Source: a bacterium (GTDB taxonomy: Bacteria > JAJRZV01). From it: a stretch of 17,954 nt of DNA. Location: assembly GCA_024275095.1 (NCBI GenBank), contig JAJRZV010000027.1, forward strand, positions 1 through 17,954. Reading direction: 5' to 3'. The stretch's first letter is position 1; each line of letters begins with the position of its first letter. Shown here piece by piece: positions 1-7,749 of this stretch. A program made the position numbers and the translations under genes. The notes under the pieces were generated by a model. That model searched no databases, was not told the DNA's origin, and worked only from the letters and a program-made list of their open reading frames with translations.

Positions 1-1
1 A

Positions 2-1321
2 TCAGGTGCTACTTATTTTACAGGTGTTATTGAAAGTCCATTTATTATCTTATTCTTCTATGTTCTTATATTTTCGCCGTTCTTTCTCAGCAAACGAAAA
101 ATATTTCTTGTCGTTTCATTTTCCATCATCGGTCTGGGACTAGTTGTAGACCTCACCCTCTACGGATGGATACCCCAAATACCGGGAATTAGGTCTCATC
201 CTTCGTATGTATTCCCCAGGCTGATTTCATACCTGTTCTCGTTTGTCGTGGTGACGATTCTCAGCTCTGTACTCGCGGAGCAAATGAAGCGTGCGACCAC
301 AGAGCTGGAGAAAACAAAAGTTCGCATAAAAGATTATCTTGGATTTTTCAGAAATGTGCTCGATGGTACACCTTCCGGTGTAATTGTTGCTTCCGAGAGC
401 GGGTACCTCTTATTCTCGAACAAGTCTGCTTCTGAAATTCTTGAAGTTGACCTTAAAGAGGGCGATTTTCTGCTCGACAAGGTGCCCCAATTTTTTCAAA
501 CCGTAATAACCCGAATAGGAAGCAAACGCGAGGAAATGGAAACGGAGATATCGGGTAAATTTAAGGTTCTGGGTTTCAGTGTCAGTCCCGTGGTATTCGA
601 AGGCACGGAGGCATTGGTAATAGTGTTCCAAGACCTCACGGAAGTCAAAGCAAGAGAAGAAGAAATGAAACTCAGAGAATGGTCCGCCCAGTTAGGAGAA
701 TTTGCAGGCTCAATCGCCCATGAGATAAGAAATCCCCTGGCAACCATCAGTGGGGTGCTTGAGTACCTCCAAAATCATATAGAAAAAGAAAAAAGAAAGG
801 AGGAAGCCCGCCTCGTTCAGCAAGCTTCCCAGGAGGCAGAAAGGATAAAAAAGCTCATTTCAAATTTTATGTACTTTGCAAGACCTCCCGGAGAAAAGGA
901 AGAAGTGAATCTCAATGCACTGCTGAAGTCACTTGTGGAAGAGTTTAAGAATTTTTTCGGCGTACAAATTGATTATTCCGGACTGGATATAAATGGATAT
1001 ATTTATCGAGAACCATTCAGGCATATGATTTTCAATCTTCTTCATAATGCCGTAAAATTCTCCGAAGGCAGGGATGTAAAACTTCGTCTTGCAAAGGAAG
1101 GTGAATGCGTGAAAATCATTGTCAGTGATAAGGGCCCCGGCATTTTGCCTCAGGAAAAAGAACGGATTTTTATGCCATTTTATACCACAGATAGAAAGGG
1201 CACGGGCCTGGGATTGGCCATTGTAAAAAAGGTGGTGGAGATGCATTCAGGAAATATTGTGGTAAAATCTGAAAAGGGCAAGGGAACAAGTTTTGAGATT
1301 ACCCTGCCGCTTAAAAAGTGA
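2..1321 (+). CDS. pilS: PilS-like membrane sensor histidine kinase (5' truncated by window edge)
   Basis: Sensor kinase expected to phosphorylate the response regulator encoded next and so control pilin transcription. The frame is open from the first bases of the window, so the true start lies outside; the ATG at 248 is internal. The visible N-terminus has three hydrophobic segments (about nt 35-105, 110-170, 215-275) and the YFTGVIESPF stretch, which I recognise as typical of the PilS membrane domain (usually six helices, so about half are missing). A PAS-like domain follows (nt 335-640), then the H-box AHEIRNP with phospho-accepting His at nt 719-721, the N-box NLLHNAVKFS, the G1 box DKGPGI and the G2 box GTGLGL, all intact. 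The gene ends 25 bp before pilR. PilS identity rests on the N-terminal motif and on the pilR-pilin neighbours; the kinase call itself is near certain. Confidence 0.9.
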   Translation, partial: SGATYFTGVIESPFIILFFYVLIFSPFFLSKRKIFLVVSFSIIGLGLVVDLTLYGWIPQIPGIRSHPSYVFPRLISYLFSFVVVTILSSVLAEQMKRATTELEKTKVRIKDYLGFFRNVLDGTPSGVIVASESGYLLFSNKSASEILEVDLKEGDFLLDKVPQFFQTVITRIGSKREEMETEISGKFKVLGFSVSPVVFEGTEALVIVFQDLTEVKAREEEMKLREWSAQLGEFAGSIAHEIRNPLATISGVLEYLQNHIEKEKRKEEARLVQQASQEAERIKKLISNFMYFARPPGEKEEVNLNALLKSLVEEFKNFFGVQIDYSGLDINGYIYREPFRHMIFNLLHNAVKFSEGRDVKLRLAKEGECVKIIVSDKGPGILPQEKERIFMPFYTTDRKGTGLGLAIVKKVVEMHSGNIVVKSEKGKGTSFEITLPLKK

Positions 1322-1346
1322 TAATACCACGGGGTAAACCTTAAAA

Positions 1347-2762
1347 ATGGGCAACAGCAATACCATTCTTATTGTAGACGATGAAAAAGGACTGAGAGAG
1401 CTCCTTGCCGTTGTTTTTTCGGAAAAAGGATATAAGGTTATTGAGGCGACAGAGGTGGGAGAAGCACTTTATTTTGTTGAAGAACGTTCTCCGGATGTGA
1501 TACTTCTGGATTACAGGCTTGGCGACTCGGATGGGCTGGAGATGCTGAGGGTACTCAAGGAAAAAAATATTGATGTGCCGGTGATATTTATGACCGCTTA
1601 CGGCACGGAAGATATCGCACTGAAGGCGTTGAGCATGGGGGCATATAACTACGTGGAAAAACCCTTTCGCATGGAAGAGATGAAGATTTTCGTTGAGCGA
1701 GCTCTTGAACGCCAGAGGTTGAAAAAGACGCTTAAACAACTCGAATGCGAGGGAGAAGAAACTTTCAACTTTTACGGAATCGTGGGAAAAAGCAGAAAGC
1801 TTAGGAATATTTTAGAGCTCATAAAGAAGATCGGACCTTCACGTTCCACGGTCCTTCTTACCGGTGAAAGCGGTACCGGCAAAGAGATGGTAGCCCGTGC
1901 AATTCACGCGGTGAGTACAAGAAGTGACGGTGCATTTGTTGCCGTGAACTGTGGGGCCATACCTGAGAACCTCATGGAAAGTGAACTTTTCGGTCACAAG
2001 AAAGGTGCCTTTACAGGGGCGGTGCAGGATGCAGAGGGACTTTTCAAGGCCGCCAGCGGAGGCACTATTTTTCTCGATGAGATAACGGAGATTCCTCTTC
2101 ACCTTCAGGTAAAGCTTCTCAGGGCCATTGAGACCAAAACCATCCGGCCCCTCGGCAGCACAAAGGATGAAATTATAGATGTTCGGATAATATGTGCTAC
2201 CAATAAGGATATAGAGGAAGAGGTGGCTGCAGGGCGTTTCAGGGAAGATTTGTATTACCGTATCAATGTAATCCGGATTCACATGCCGCCGTTAAGGGAG
2301 CGACGAGAAGATATCGCCGTGCTCCTGGAGCATTTCCTGAAAAAATATTCAAATGAATTCGGCAAGCGCATCAAGCGTTTTTCTCATGCCGCCCTGGATA
2401 TTCTCGTGAATTACCATTTCCCGGGTAACGTAAGAGAACTCGATAATATTGTCGAGCGCGCCGTGGCTGTCGCCAGGTACGATGTTATTCTTCCCGAGGA
2501 TCTCCCAGAGAATGTCATATCATCCAGGAATGATCCAGGGGTTCAATCACACTCTGAAATTCCAGGAGAATTGCCGGAAGAAGGACTCGACCTGGAAAAG
2601 CTGATACAATCCCTGGAGAAGAAGTTTTTGCTTCTCGCCCTTGAAAAAGCAGGCTGGAACAAAACAAAAGCGGCAGAATACCTGAAGATGAAGGTAAGAT
2701 CTTTCAGGTATCTGTGTGAAAAATATGGAATAATGGACAAACATCTGAGGGGGCAGAGATGA
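1347..2762 (+). CDS. pilR: PilR-like sigma54-dependent response regulator
   Basis: NtrC-family transcription activator, 471 aa, the usual length. Receiver domain (about 5-120): acidic pair D11/D12, phospho-acceptor D55 in LLDYRLGD, T83 and K105 (EKPF). AAA+ domain (about 143-380): Walker A GESGTGKE at 173-180, the sigma54-contacting GAFTGA loop at 220-225, Walker B GGTIFLDE at 238-245, and FPGNVREL at 358-365. C-terminal Fis-type helix-turn-helix (about 425-460). All catalytic residues are present, so it should open sigma54 promoters. It lies directly after the kinase and overlaps the first pilin gene by ATGA at 2759-2762. Upstream there is only a weak GGGGT ribosome site, 12 nt before the ATG. 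Naming it PilR rather than another NtrC paralogue is inferred from context; the second pilin promoter is the obvious target. Confidence 0.93.
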   Translation: MGNSNTILIVDDEKGLRELLAVVFSEKGYKVIEATEVGEALYFVEERSPDVILLDYRLGDSDGLEMLRVLKEKNIDVPVIFMTAYGTEDIALKALSMGAYNYVEKPFRMEEMKIFVERALERQRLKKTLKQLECEGEETFNFYGIVGKSRKLRNILELIKKIGPSRSTVLLTGESGTGKEMVARAIHAVSTRSDGAFVAVNCGAIPENLMESELFGHKKGAFTGAVQDAEGLFKAASGGTIFLDEITEIPLHLQVKLLRAIETKTIRPLGSTKDEIIDVRIICATNKDIEEEVAAGRFREDLYYRINVIRIHMPPLRERREDIAVLLEHFLKKYSNEFGKRIKRFSHAALDILVNYHFPGNVRELDNIVERAVAVARYDVILPEDLPENVISSRNDPGVQSHSEIPGELPEEGLDLEKLIQSLEKKFLLLALEKAGWNKTKAAEYLKMKVRSFRYLCEKYGIMDKHLRGQR

Positions 2763-3373
2763 AGTTAACCAGTATGAAGTCTGGTAAGGGATTTACCCTT
2801 ATAGAACTGATGATTGTTATTGCGGTCCTGGGAATTCTGGCAGCCATAGCCCTTCCAATGTACAGAAATTTTCAACTCAGAAGCAAATTTTCAGAAGCCG
2901 TTCCCAACCTTGACGGTATCAGGAAGGGCGAGATGGCATTTGTGTCCAGATACAGGGTACTTGTCCAGGCATCCCTGGAACCGCGTGATTTTTCCCAGCT
3001 TGACCCGACCAAGGCCCCGTGGACGGTAGACTGTACGGGCGCTGGAGGGAATGCGGGCTGGTGCCTGCTGGGGTGGGTGCCCGCTGGTGCACTTTACTTT
3101 ACCTACCTGGCCTCGGATGACACCGCCAATATTACACCCACAACATCTTTCTGTCAGCCTCCACAAAATGAAACCGTTCTCGTAAATTACGATGAGAACT
3201 CAGGGAATTTTGTTTTTTCAAATGCGATTCCTGACACCAGCGGCCAGGATGATATTTGCATGCAGGGATGTGCAGACATTGACGGCAACGGAAGCATGGC
3301 ATGCTACAAAAGAGGAGATCTGACCGTGGAGCTGGTTCCTTACCCTTCAGCCGCGGGCACGTCAGAGTTTTAG
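2759..3373 (+). CDS. pilA: Type IV prepilin, first copy (translationally coupled to pilR)
   Basis: Full-length type IVa-like prepilin, 204 aa. The leader ends in G11 and cleavage by the prepilin peptidase would release mature F12-TLIE, with the key Glu at mature position 5 (E16). The hydrophobic alpha1-N helix runs from 12 to 35. The C-terminal half is a globular head with six cysteines (92, 102, 132, 167, 171, 182) and a DIDGNG loop at 173-178. It starts within the pilR stop (ATGA), with a strong GAGGGGG site 6 nt upstream; M6 is an alternative start giving a six-residue leader. It shares GWVPxGAxxFxY and DIC-QG-ADIDG with the next gene, so the two are paralogues. Coupling to a regulator and lack of its own promoter suggest low expression, so it may be a minor or alternative pilin. 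Whether it is the major subunit cannot be told from sequence. Confidence 0.92.
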   Translation: MKLTSMKSGKGFTLIELMIVIAVLGILAAIALPMYRNFQLRSKFSEAVPNLDGIRKGEMAFVSRYRVLVQASLEPRDFSQLDPTKAPWTVDCTGAGGNAGWCLLGWVPAGALYFTYLASDDTANITPTTSFCQPPQNETVLVNYDENSGNFVFSNAIPDTSGQDDICMQGCADIDGNGSMACYKRGDLTVELVPYPSAAGTSEF

Positions 3374-3376
3374 AAG

Positions 3377-3431
3377 TGACAAATTCTGTCATTCATACCA
3401 AAAAATGTCATCAGGGCTGTGATGTTTGTCA
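3377..3431 (+). promoter_or_regulatory. Phased TGTCA repeats, candidate PilR enhancer sites
   Basis: TGTCA occurs at 3387-3391, 3406-3410 and 3427-3431, that is at 19- and 21-bp steps, about two helical turns each, so the copies would lie on one DNA face. The first copy is also the right arm of a TGACA-N5-TGTCA dyad (3377-3391). They lie about 45-90 bp upstream of the predicted start of the second pilin transcript. PilR in Pseudomonas is known to bind TGTC-type sequences; assigning these to PilR is inference. Confidence 0.4.
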
Positions 3432-3434
3432 CAG
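3417..3434. promoter_or_regulatory. Perfect CTGTGA-N6-TCACAG palindrome (CRP/FNR-family-like operator)
   Basis: Six-base arms are perfectly symmetric around a 6-bp centre. The core TGTGA-N6-TCACA equals the two half-sites of the E. coli CRP consensus. It sits 13 bp upstream of the candidate sigma54 promoter and contains one of the TGTCA repeats, so it may be a PilR dyad instead of a CRP-family site. The dyad is directly visible; the binding protein is inferred. Confidence 0.4.
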
Positions 3435-3447
3435 AAGTGCTTATTTG

Positions 3448-3464
3448 TTGGTCACTTGGCAGCA
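3448..3464 (+). promoter_or_regulatory. Candidate sigma54 (-24/-12) promoter of the second pilin gene
   Basis: TTGGTCACTTGGCAGCA has the GG (3450-3451) and GC (3462-3463) dinucleotides at the exact 12-bp register required by sigma54, with TTGG and GCA matching, but the positions between them fit the TGGCAC/TTGC consensus poorly. Transcription would start near 3475 and give a leader of about 62 nt. Support comes mainly from context: a sigma54 activator gene upstream and a pilin gene downstream. Confidence 0.5.
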
Positions 3465-3524
3465 CGTGCACGGAGTTTTTTATGGCATGAATATTGATAG
3501 AAAATATTAACAAAATCTTTTAAT

Positions 3525-3533
3525 AGGAGGTGA
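3525..3533 (+). promoter_or_regulatory. Strong ribosome-binding site of the second pilin gene
   Basis: AGGAGGTGA is close to a full anti-Shine-Dalgarno match and lies 4 nt before the ATG at 3538. It is the best ribosome site in the window and fits a highly expressed structural protein. Confidence 0.8.
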
Positions 3534-3537
3534 GGTA

Positions 3538-4185
3538 ATGTTTAAAAAGATGAGAGAGGCGATTCAGGTGAGGGGGGAGAGGGGTTTTACCCTCATCGAG
3601 CTCATGATCGTGATTGCAATTATCGCGATCTTGGCAGCCATTGCCATCCCCATGTACAGAAAGTTCCAGCTGAGAGCAAAATATGGTGAAGCATCCACGA
3701 ACCTCAACGCTATTGCGAAAGCAGAGAGTGCATTCGAGGGGCGCTACGGCCAGTTTATCGAGTGTTACCCCAACCCGGCTGCTGTACCGGGCAACCAGAG
3801 GAGCGCCTTTGATACCACATGCAGTACAGACGGTACAGCTGGGGGCGGCTTCTGTACCCTGGGATGGGTGCCTGAAGGTGCAGTGTTCTTCCAGTACCTC
3901 GTTTCTGCAGATGCAGGTGGTACCCTCACAGCCGACACGGGAACAGTTGGCGCAGGGGTCACGTGCAACACACCTGCTGCTGACGGCGATTTGAGCAACT
4001 TTGATGCCACCACCGGTACCTACACCATTACCAACGGGGTTGACGACGTTGACGGCCAGAACGACATCTGCATACAGGGTGCTGCTGACATAGACGGTGA
4101 CGGGGTTGTTACGTACCAGAAAAGGGGTGACCAGATCACAGAGATCGTACCCTCGCCGCCGGACGCAGGACTCAACTCCTTCTGA
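3538..4185 (+). CDS. pilA: Type IV prepilin, second copy (probable major pilin)
   Basis: Prepilin of 215 aa. The leader ends RGERG16, mature protein starts F17-TLIE with Glu at mature position 5 (E21), and the hydrophobic helix runs to about 40. The head has five cysteines (76, 95, 106, 143, 178), the [12 protein letters not shown] block at 109-120 and a DIDGDG loop at 184-189 that resembles a calcium-binding loop. Its own candidate sigma54 promoter, an AGGAGGTGA ribosome site and a strong terminator directly after it isolate it as a monocistronic, highly expressed unit. The coding sequence looks more GC-rich than its neighbours, and the opposite strand stays open for about 300 codons, consistent with strong codon bias. 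Assembly would use the prepilin peptidase and PilB/C/Q proteins, none of which is in the window. Confidence 0.94.
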   Translation: MFKKMREAIQVRGERGFTLIELMIVIAIIAILAAIAIPMYRKFQLRAKYGEASTNLNAIAKAESAFEGRYGQFIECYPNPAAVPGNQRSAFDTTCSTDGTAGGGFCTLGWVPEGAVFFQYLVSADAGGTLTADTGTVGAGVTCNTPAADGDLSNFDATTGTYTITNGVDDVDGQNDICIQGAADIDGDGVVTYQKRGDQITEIVPSPPDAGLNSF

Positions 4186-4237
4186 TGTAAGCGTTCGGGA
4201 CGGCTGAAAAAGAAGTCCAAGTTTGTAGACCTGCAAG

Positions 4238-4273
4238 AGGCCCCGTTCCTTGGAAAGGACGGGGCCTTCTTTT
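4238..4273 (+). terminator. Rho-independent terminator after the second pilin
   Basis: AGGCCCCGT pairs with ACGGGGCCT (9 bp), extended by TCC/GGA with one bulged T, and is followed by TCTTTT. It lies 52 bp after the pilin stop and just before the ABC transporter operon, so it separates the two units or lets limited read-through into the second. Confidence 0.85.
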
Positions 4274-4291
4274 AAAGAGAGAGGCGGCGAA

Positions 4292-5155
4292 ATGATCACG
4301 ATTACAGGGGTAAGAAAAAAATATCGATCAGGACGCAAAAAAATCGAGGCTTTGAAAGGCGTTTCACTTACTGTTAAAAAAGGTGAGGTTTTCGGGCTTG
4401 TGGGGCCCAACGGGGCAGGTAAAACCACATTGATAAAATGTTTGCTGGGTCTTACCGAATTTGAGAAAGGGAAAATTCAAATAGGTGAACTGGACCATAA
4501 AGAAACCAGGGCAAAAACAATAACAGGGTATCTGCCGGAAGAAGCACGCGTTTACACAAACCTCACCGGCAGGGAAAATCTCCTTCTTTTTGCATCTCTT
4601 CTTAAAATGGATGCAAACAAATCACGCAAAAGAACTGCTGAACTTCTGGAATTTGTCGGGTTGAAGGAAGCAGGTGACTCTCTCGTGAGAACATACTCCA
4701 AGGGTATGATGCAGCGTATTTCCCTCGCGCAGGCACTTCTTAACGATCCAGAGATCGTGATACTTGACGAACCGATGTCAGGGCTCGATCCGCTGGGACG
4801 TATCATGATGATCGATCTCATCAAGAAGATGAAACAGGAAGGCAAAACCATTCTCATGAGTACCCACATCATCCCGGATGTAGAAGCAGTATGTGACCGT
4901 TTTGCTTTAATTCACAAAGGAAAGGTCATTTTCGAAGGTGGTGTCGCGGAGGTAATAAAAAGGCATGCCGAGCATTACGTGGTGAAATTCTTGAAAGAGG
5001 ACTCTGGCCTGGAGGAAGTAAACGTAAAGGCAGAAGAAATGTGGGAGTTGTTTGAAGAAGGGCGTGCAGAAGGATGGAAGGTTATTTCTGTTCTTCCCGG
5101 CAGGGGAGGACTCCAGGAGTTGTTCAAGAATATCATAGAGGAGCACGAGCAATGA
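4292..5155 (+). CDS. ABC-2 type transporter ATP-binding protein (PilH-like by context)
   Basis: ATPase of an ABC-2 exporter, 287 aa. Walker A GPNGAGKTT at 38-46, signature YSKGMMQR at 135-142, Walker B IVILDEP at 155-161, H-loop H192; the Q-loop position reads LPEE, as in many ABC-2 ATPases. About 75 residues follow the nucleotide-binding domain. I start it at ATG 4292, preceded by a GAGAGG purine block; an in-frame TTG at 4250 would lie in the terminator stem and is rejected. The stop overlaps the permease start by ATGA. In Myxococcus xanthus an ABC ATPase/permease pair (PilH/PilI) lies directly downstream of pilA and is needed for pilus formation; the same position here suggests the same role, but the transported substrate cannot be read from sequence. 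Confidence 0.93.
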   Translation: MITITGVRKKYRSGRKKIEALKGVSLTVKKGEVFGLVGPNGAGKTTLIKCLLGLTEFEKGKIQIGELDHKETRAKTITGYLPEEARVYTNLTGRENLLLFASLLKMDANKSRKRTAELLEFVGLKEAGDSLVRTYSKGMMQRISLAQALLNDPEIVILDEPMSGLDPLGRIMMIDLIKKMKQEGKTILMSTHIIPDVEAVCDRFALIHKGKVIFEGGVAEVIKRHAEHYVVKFLKEDSGLEEVNVKAEEMWELFEEGRAEGWKVISVLPGRGGLQELFKNIIEEHEQ

Positions 5156-5925
5156 ACGCAGTGCTCGCGTTTATAAAACTTTCTCTACTTGAGGCACGAC
5201 GTGACAGACTTTACCTCGGCCTCGTCGCCTTTGCGTTCCTGTTTGTTGCCCTTGCCCTTCTCCTGGGCATGAGTCCCTGGGGTCACATTGAAGAGGTGAT
5301 GCTTCACCTTGGATTTGCAGGAGTCTCTGTATTTACACTCATCTACGCGGTGTTTATGAACGTGAACAACCTGCACCGAGACCTTCAATCAAGGGTTCTG
5401 TATACAGTGTTTTCTCGGCCCGTACAGAGATGGCATTATTTGCTGGGACGTTTTATAGGGACCGCATTGAACGTAATAATTCTGGCGCTTGTCCTTTCTT
5501 TTATAATAATTCTATCCACCTGGTACTTCGGTTACTCGGGGAATATTCGATGGGAAGCCCTGGCACTGGGGTATCGAGCAGCCATCCAGGCGCTGGTGTC
5601 AGGCGCGTTTGCCCTTGTTTTTGCAACATTTATGTCCACTGGTATATCCATCATCCTTGCATTTATGATGCATTTTATATGCGCAAACGTCAGTATATTT
5701 AACCTTCTGATTAAATCTTCCAAGTATCCTGGATGGACGAAGGTGCTGTTCAAGATTATTTATTACGTGGTCCCGGATTTCAGGTACATGAATATCATAG
5801 ATCCCGTAATTCACCAGCGGGTGATTAACTGGGAATTACTGGGTACGTCCAGCATTGTATATATCTGCTACATAATAGTTCTACTAATTATGGCATTTGC
5901 TGTTTTTCAAACACGTGAACTATGA
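5152..5925 (+). CDS. ABC-2 type transporter permease (PilI-like by context)
   Basis: Integral membrane partner of the preceding ATPase, 257 aa. Six hydrophobic spans are visible at about 22-45, 55-73, 105-130, 150-185 (two close spans) and 230-252. An amphipathic start (FIKLSLLEARRDRLYL) and the RVLYTVFSRPVQRWHYLLGR stretch are typical of ABC-2 permeases. The start at 5152 is fixed by the ATGA overlap with the ATPase stop; an in-frame ATG at 5074 lies inside the ATPase gene and is unlikely. The stop overlaps the next gene by ATGA, so all three are co-translated. Function beyond forming an ABC-2 exporter with its neighbour is inferred from the pilus locus. Confidence 0.9.
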   Translation: MNAVLAFIKLSLLEARRDRLYLGLVAFAFLFVALALLLGMSPWGHIEEVMLHLGFAGVSVFTLIYAVFMNVNNLHRDLQSRVLYTVFSRPVQRWHYLLGRFIGTALNVIILALVLSFIIILSTWYFGYSGNIRWEALALGYRAAIQALVSGAFALVFATFMSTGISIILAFMMHFICANVSIFNLLIKSSKYPGWTKVLFKIIYYVVPDFRYMNIIDPVIHQRVINWELLGTSSIVYICYIIVLLIMAFAVFQTREL

Positions 5926-6758
5926 AGAAACATCGCAAGTGTATTGCATTGGTCTTCGCAGCTTTTGTGATTTCCACGGGTTTGAGGATTGGTATTTATA
6001 AAGGGATATTGAGTAAAGAAGTCCAAAACCGCCTGTTTCTCCCACCACCGACACCTTCACCGAAAGTACTGCGCTTTCTCTCGCTGGGCGATGACGGAGC
6101 AGTGGCCATGAGCACGTGGTTGCATTTGCTCCCTTATCTGGGAGAGCTGTTTCTGGAGAAAAAAGAAGCTCTCATTGATTGGAACTTTTTTGCCAGTTCG
6201 TTGAGCACGGTTATTGCGCTTGATGAACTGTTTTACGATGCGTACCTGGTCAGCGCGAATCTTCTTGCACAAAATATAAGGTACCTTGATTTGAGTTTGA
6301 AGTTGACCGCCAAAGGGGTTGAAGTACTCAGAAAAAGGTGGGACCTCGCTTTTTTTCAGGCATTTAACTACTACTATTACAAGCGCGATGAAGACATGGC
6401 TCTTAAATATTACAGAATTGCTTCGCAGCGACCACGATGTCCTTCTTACGTGAGGGATTGGGCTGCTGCGCTTCTTATCAAAAAAGGAAAGTATGAAGAG
6501 GCTGTTAAAATCCTGGAGAAGGCCATTGATGAGGCATCCGTTCACGGGCCTTTTAAGGAAATGTTCAAAGTTCAAATTAAAAATTTAAAAAATCTTATAC
6601 TCATGGAAAAAGCCCTTGATGCTTATAAAAAGCGTTACGGTCATCTACCTGAATCATTAAGCGAACTTGTCGAAAAAGGATTTCTTGCGGCAATTCCCAA
6701 ACACCCCACAAGGGGACAGTACAGGCTGGACCCTCAAACCGGAAGAATCCTGTATTAA
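5922..6758 (+). CDS. Membrane-anchored helical-repeat protein with pseudopilin-like C-terminus
   Basis: Family not recognised; 278 aa. A signal-anchor helix (about 7-22) is followed by a proline-rich linker (PPPTPSPK, 41-48), then a helical region (about 75-230) in which KYEEAVKILEKAIDEAS resembles one TPR motif. The last 45 residues (LDAYKKRYGHLPESLSELV ... GQYRLDPQTGRI) resemble the conserved head segment of GspG-type pseudopilins, where a helix is followed by YP-x-L-x-x-L and a GxxYxYDPxxG ending. The ATGA overlap with the permease makes it the third gene of the ABC operon. An accessory protein acting with the transporter at the inner membrane, comparable in role to PilG of Myxococcus, is plausible but unproven. 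The gene is followed, 33 bp on, by the convergent ribokinase gene. Confidence 0.8.
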   Translation: MKKHRKCIALVFAAFVISTGLRIGIYKGILSKEVQNRLFLPPPTPSPKVLRFLSLGDDGAVAMSTWLHLLPYLGELFLEKKEALIDWNFFASSLSTVIALDELFYDAYLVSANLLAQNIRYLDLSLKLTAKGVEVLRKRWDLAFFQAFNYYYYKRDEDMALKYYRIASQRPRCPSYVRDWAAALLIKKGKYEEAVKILEKAIDEASVHGPFKEMFKVQIKNLKNLILMEKALDAYKKRYGHLPESLSELVEKGFLAAIPKHPTRGQYRLDPQTGRILY

Positions 6759-6791
6759 GTTTAAGCCTTCACTTGATCTAATAACCCGGTT

Positions 6792-7721
6792 TTATTCCCG
6801 AGCGGTTTCCTTTTGTATCAGTGCTTCCACTTTTTCCCTTGACGGAAGTGAAGAAATCGCTCCCTCGCGGGTGGTGGCAAGTGCGCCGGCAGCGTTGGCA
6901 TACACGAGAGATTTTTCAATGCTCATTCCCTCAGCAACACATACCGCCAGTGCCCCGTTGAAAGCATCGCCGGCACCGGTTGTGTCAGTGCTTTTAACAT
7001 GAAAACCTTCAATCATTTGAGCTTTCTCATAATTAAAAAAGAAGCAGCCTTTTTCACCCATTGTGATTATTACATTGGGAACTCCCTGTTTGGCCAGCTC
7101 CATCGCTGCTCGTTCTGCACTTTGCCTGTCAGAAATGTGTACACCTGTAAAAAACTCGGCCTCCAGTCTATTGGGCGTGATGTATTCGCATATTTCCATA
7201 AGTTCTGGGGGAACAGGATAAGCGGGAGCAGGATTGAGTATGGTGGTTATTCCCTTGGCGAAAGCAATTTTGAAAGCTGTAAGGATAGCATCGAGAGGCA
7301 CCTCAAGCTGGGCAAGAACAATGTCTGCATTTTCGATAAGATCCGCGTGCTTTTTCACATGGTCACCTGAAAGATCCCTATTGGCACCAGGAGCAACTGC
7401 GATCATGTTATTACCATTTTCGTCTACAAAAATAAATGCTCGCCCCGTAGGACTGCCTGAAGATTGAACCACAGGGGTGACGTTAATATGGTAAGCTTGA
7501 AGATTTTCGAGCACGCTCTTTCCCTCGTAGTCCTTGCCAACGCAACCGATAAAGGTCACTTCCGCTCCCATAAGCCGTGCAGATACAGCCTGGTTGGCCC
7601 CCTTGCCGCCGAACGCCTTAAAGAATCTTCCATCAGAGACGGTTTCACCCCTTTCGGGCAGTCGTTCTACCTTGATTACGTAATCTATATTTGCACTCCC
7701 TATAACCACGACTCTTGCCAC
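6792..7721 (-). CDS. rbsK: Ribokinase (PfkB family sugar kinase)
   Basis: Phosphorylates D-ribose at O5 with ATP, feeding ribose 5-phosphate to PRPP and nucleotide synthesis. 309 aa, the usual length. Substrate-site GGKGAN at 38-43 with the upstream N11-x-D13 pair, NPAP at 163-166, PNRLEAE at 183-189, and the catalytic DTTGAGDAF at 246-254 (base D252). The Ala-rich YANAAGALATTREGA and SLPS segments near the C-terminus match the cation- and adenine-binding part of ribokinases. The GTG start at 7721 is supported by an AGGGGGG site four bases upstream; no better ATG exists. There is no transporter or ribose regulator nearby, so salvage of nucleoside ribose is as likely as uptake. Other PfkB sugars cannot be fully excluded. 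Confidence 0.9.
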   Translation of the reverse strand: MARVVVIGSANIDYVIKVERLPERGETVSDGRFFKAFGGKGANQAVSARLMGAEVTFIGCVGKDYEGKSVLENLQAYHINVTPVVQSSGSPTGRAFIFVDENGNNMIAVAPGANRDLSGDHVKKHADLIENADIVLAQLEVPLDAILTAFKIAFAKGITTILNPAPAYPVPPELMEICEYITPNRLEAEFFTGVHISDRQSAERAAMELAKQGVPNVIITMGEKGCFFFNYEKAQMIEGFHVKSTDTTGAGDAFNGALAVCVAEGMSIEKSLVYANAAGALATTREGAISSLPSREKVEALIQKETARE

Positions 7722-7749
7722 CGGTCCCCCCTACAGATAAAGTAATTAC

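Noticed and set aside
3457-3472. Alternative sigma54 element TTGGCAGCACGTGCAC
   Set aside because: GG and GC are only 10 bp apart instead of 12, a spacing sigma54 does not tolerate; the overlapping element at 3448-3464 has the right register.
4250-4291. Upstream TTG start extending the ABC ATPase by 14 residues
   Set aside because: It lies inside the terminator stem, and the family N-terminus begins at MITITGVRKKY, which has a purine-rich site ahead of it.
3520-4428. Long open frame (about 300 codons) on the minus strand across the second pilin gene
   Set aside because: It is antisense to a clear pilin with a promoter, ribosome site and terminator; its translation has no recognisable domain and the openness fits codon bias of a highly expressed gene.
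6759-6791. Bidirectional terminator between the converging repeat-protein and ribokinase genes
   Set aside because: In the 33-bp gap I could not draw a stem with a T-run on either strand.
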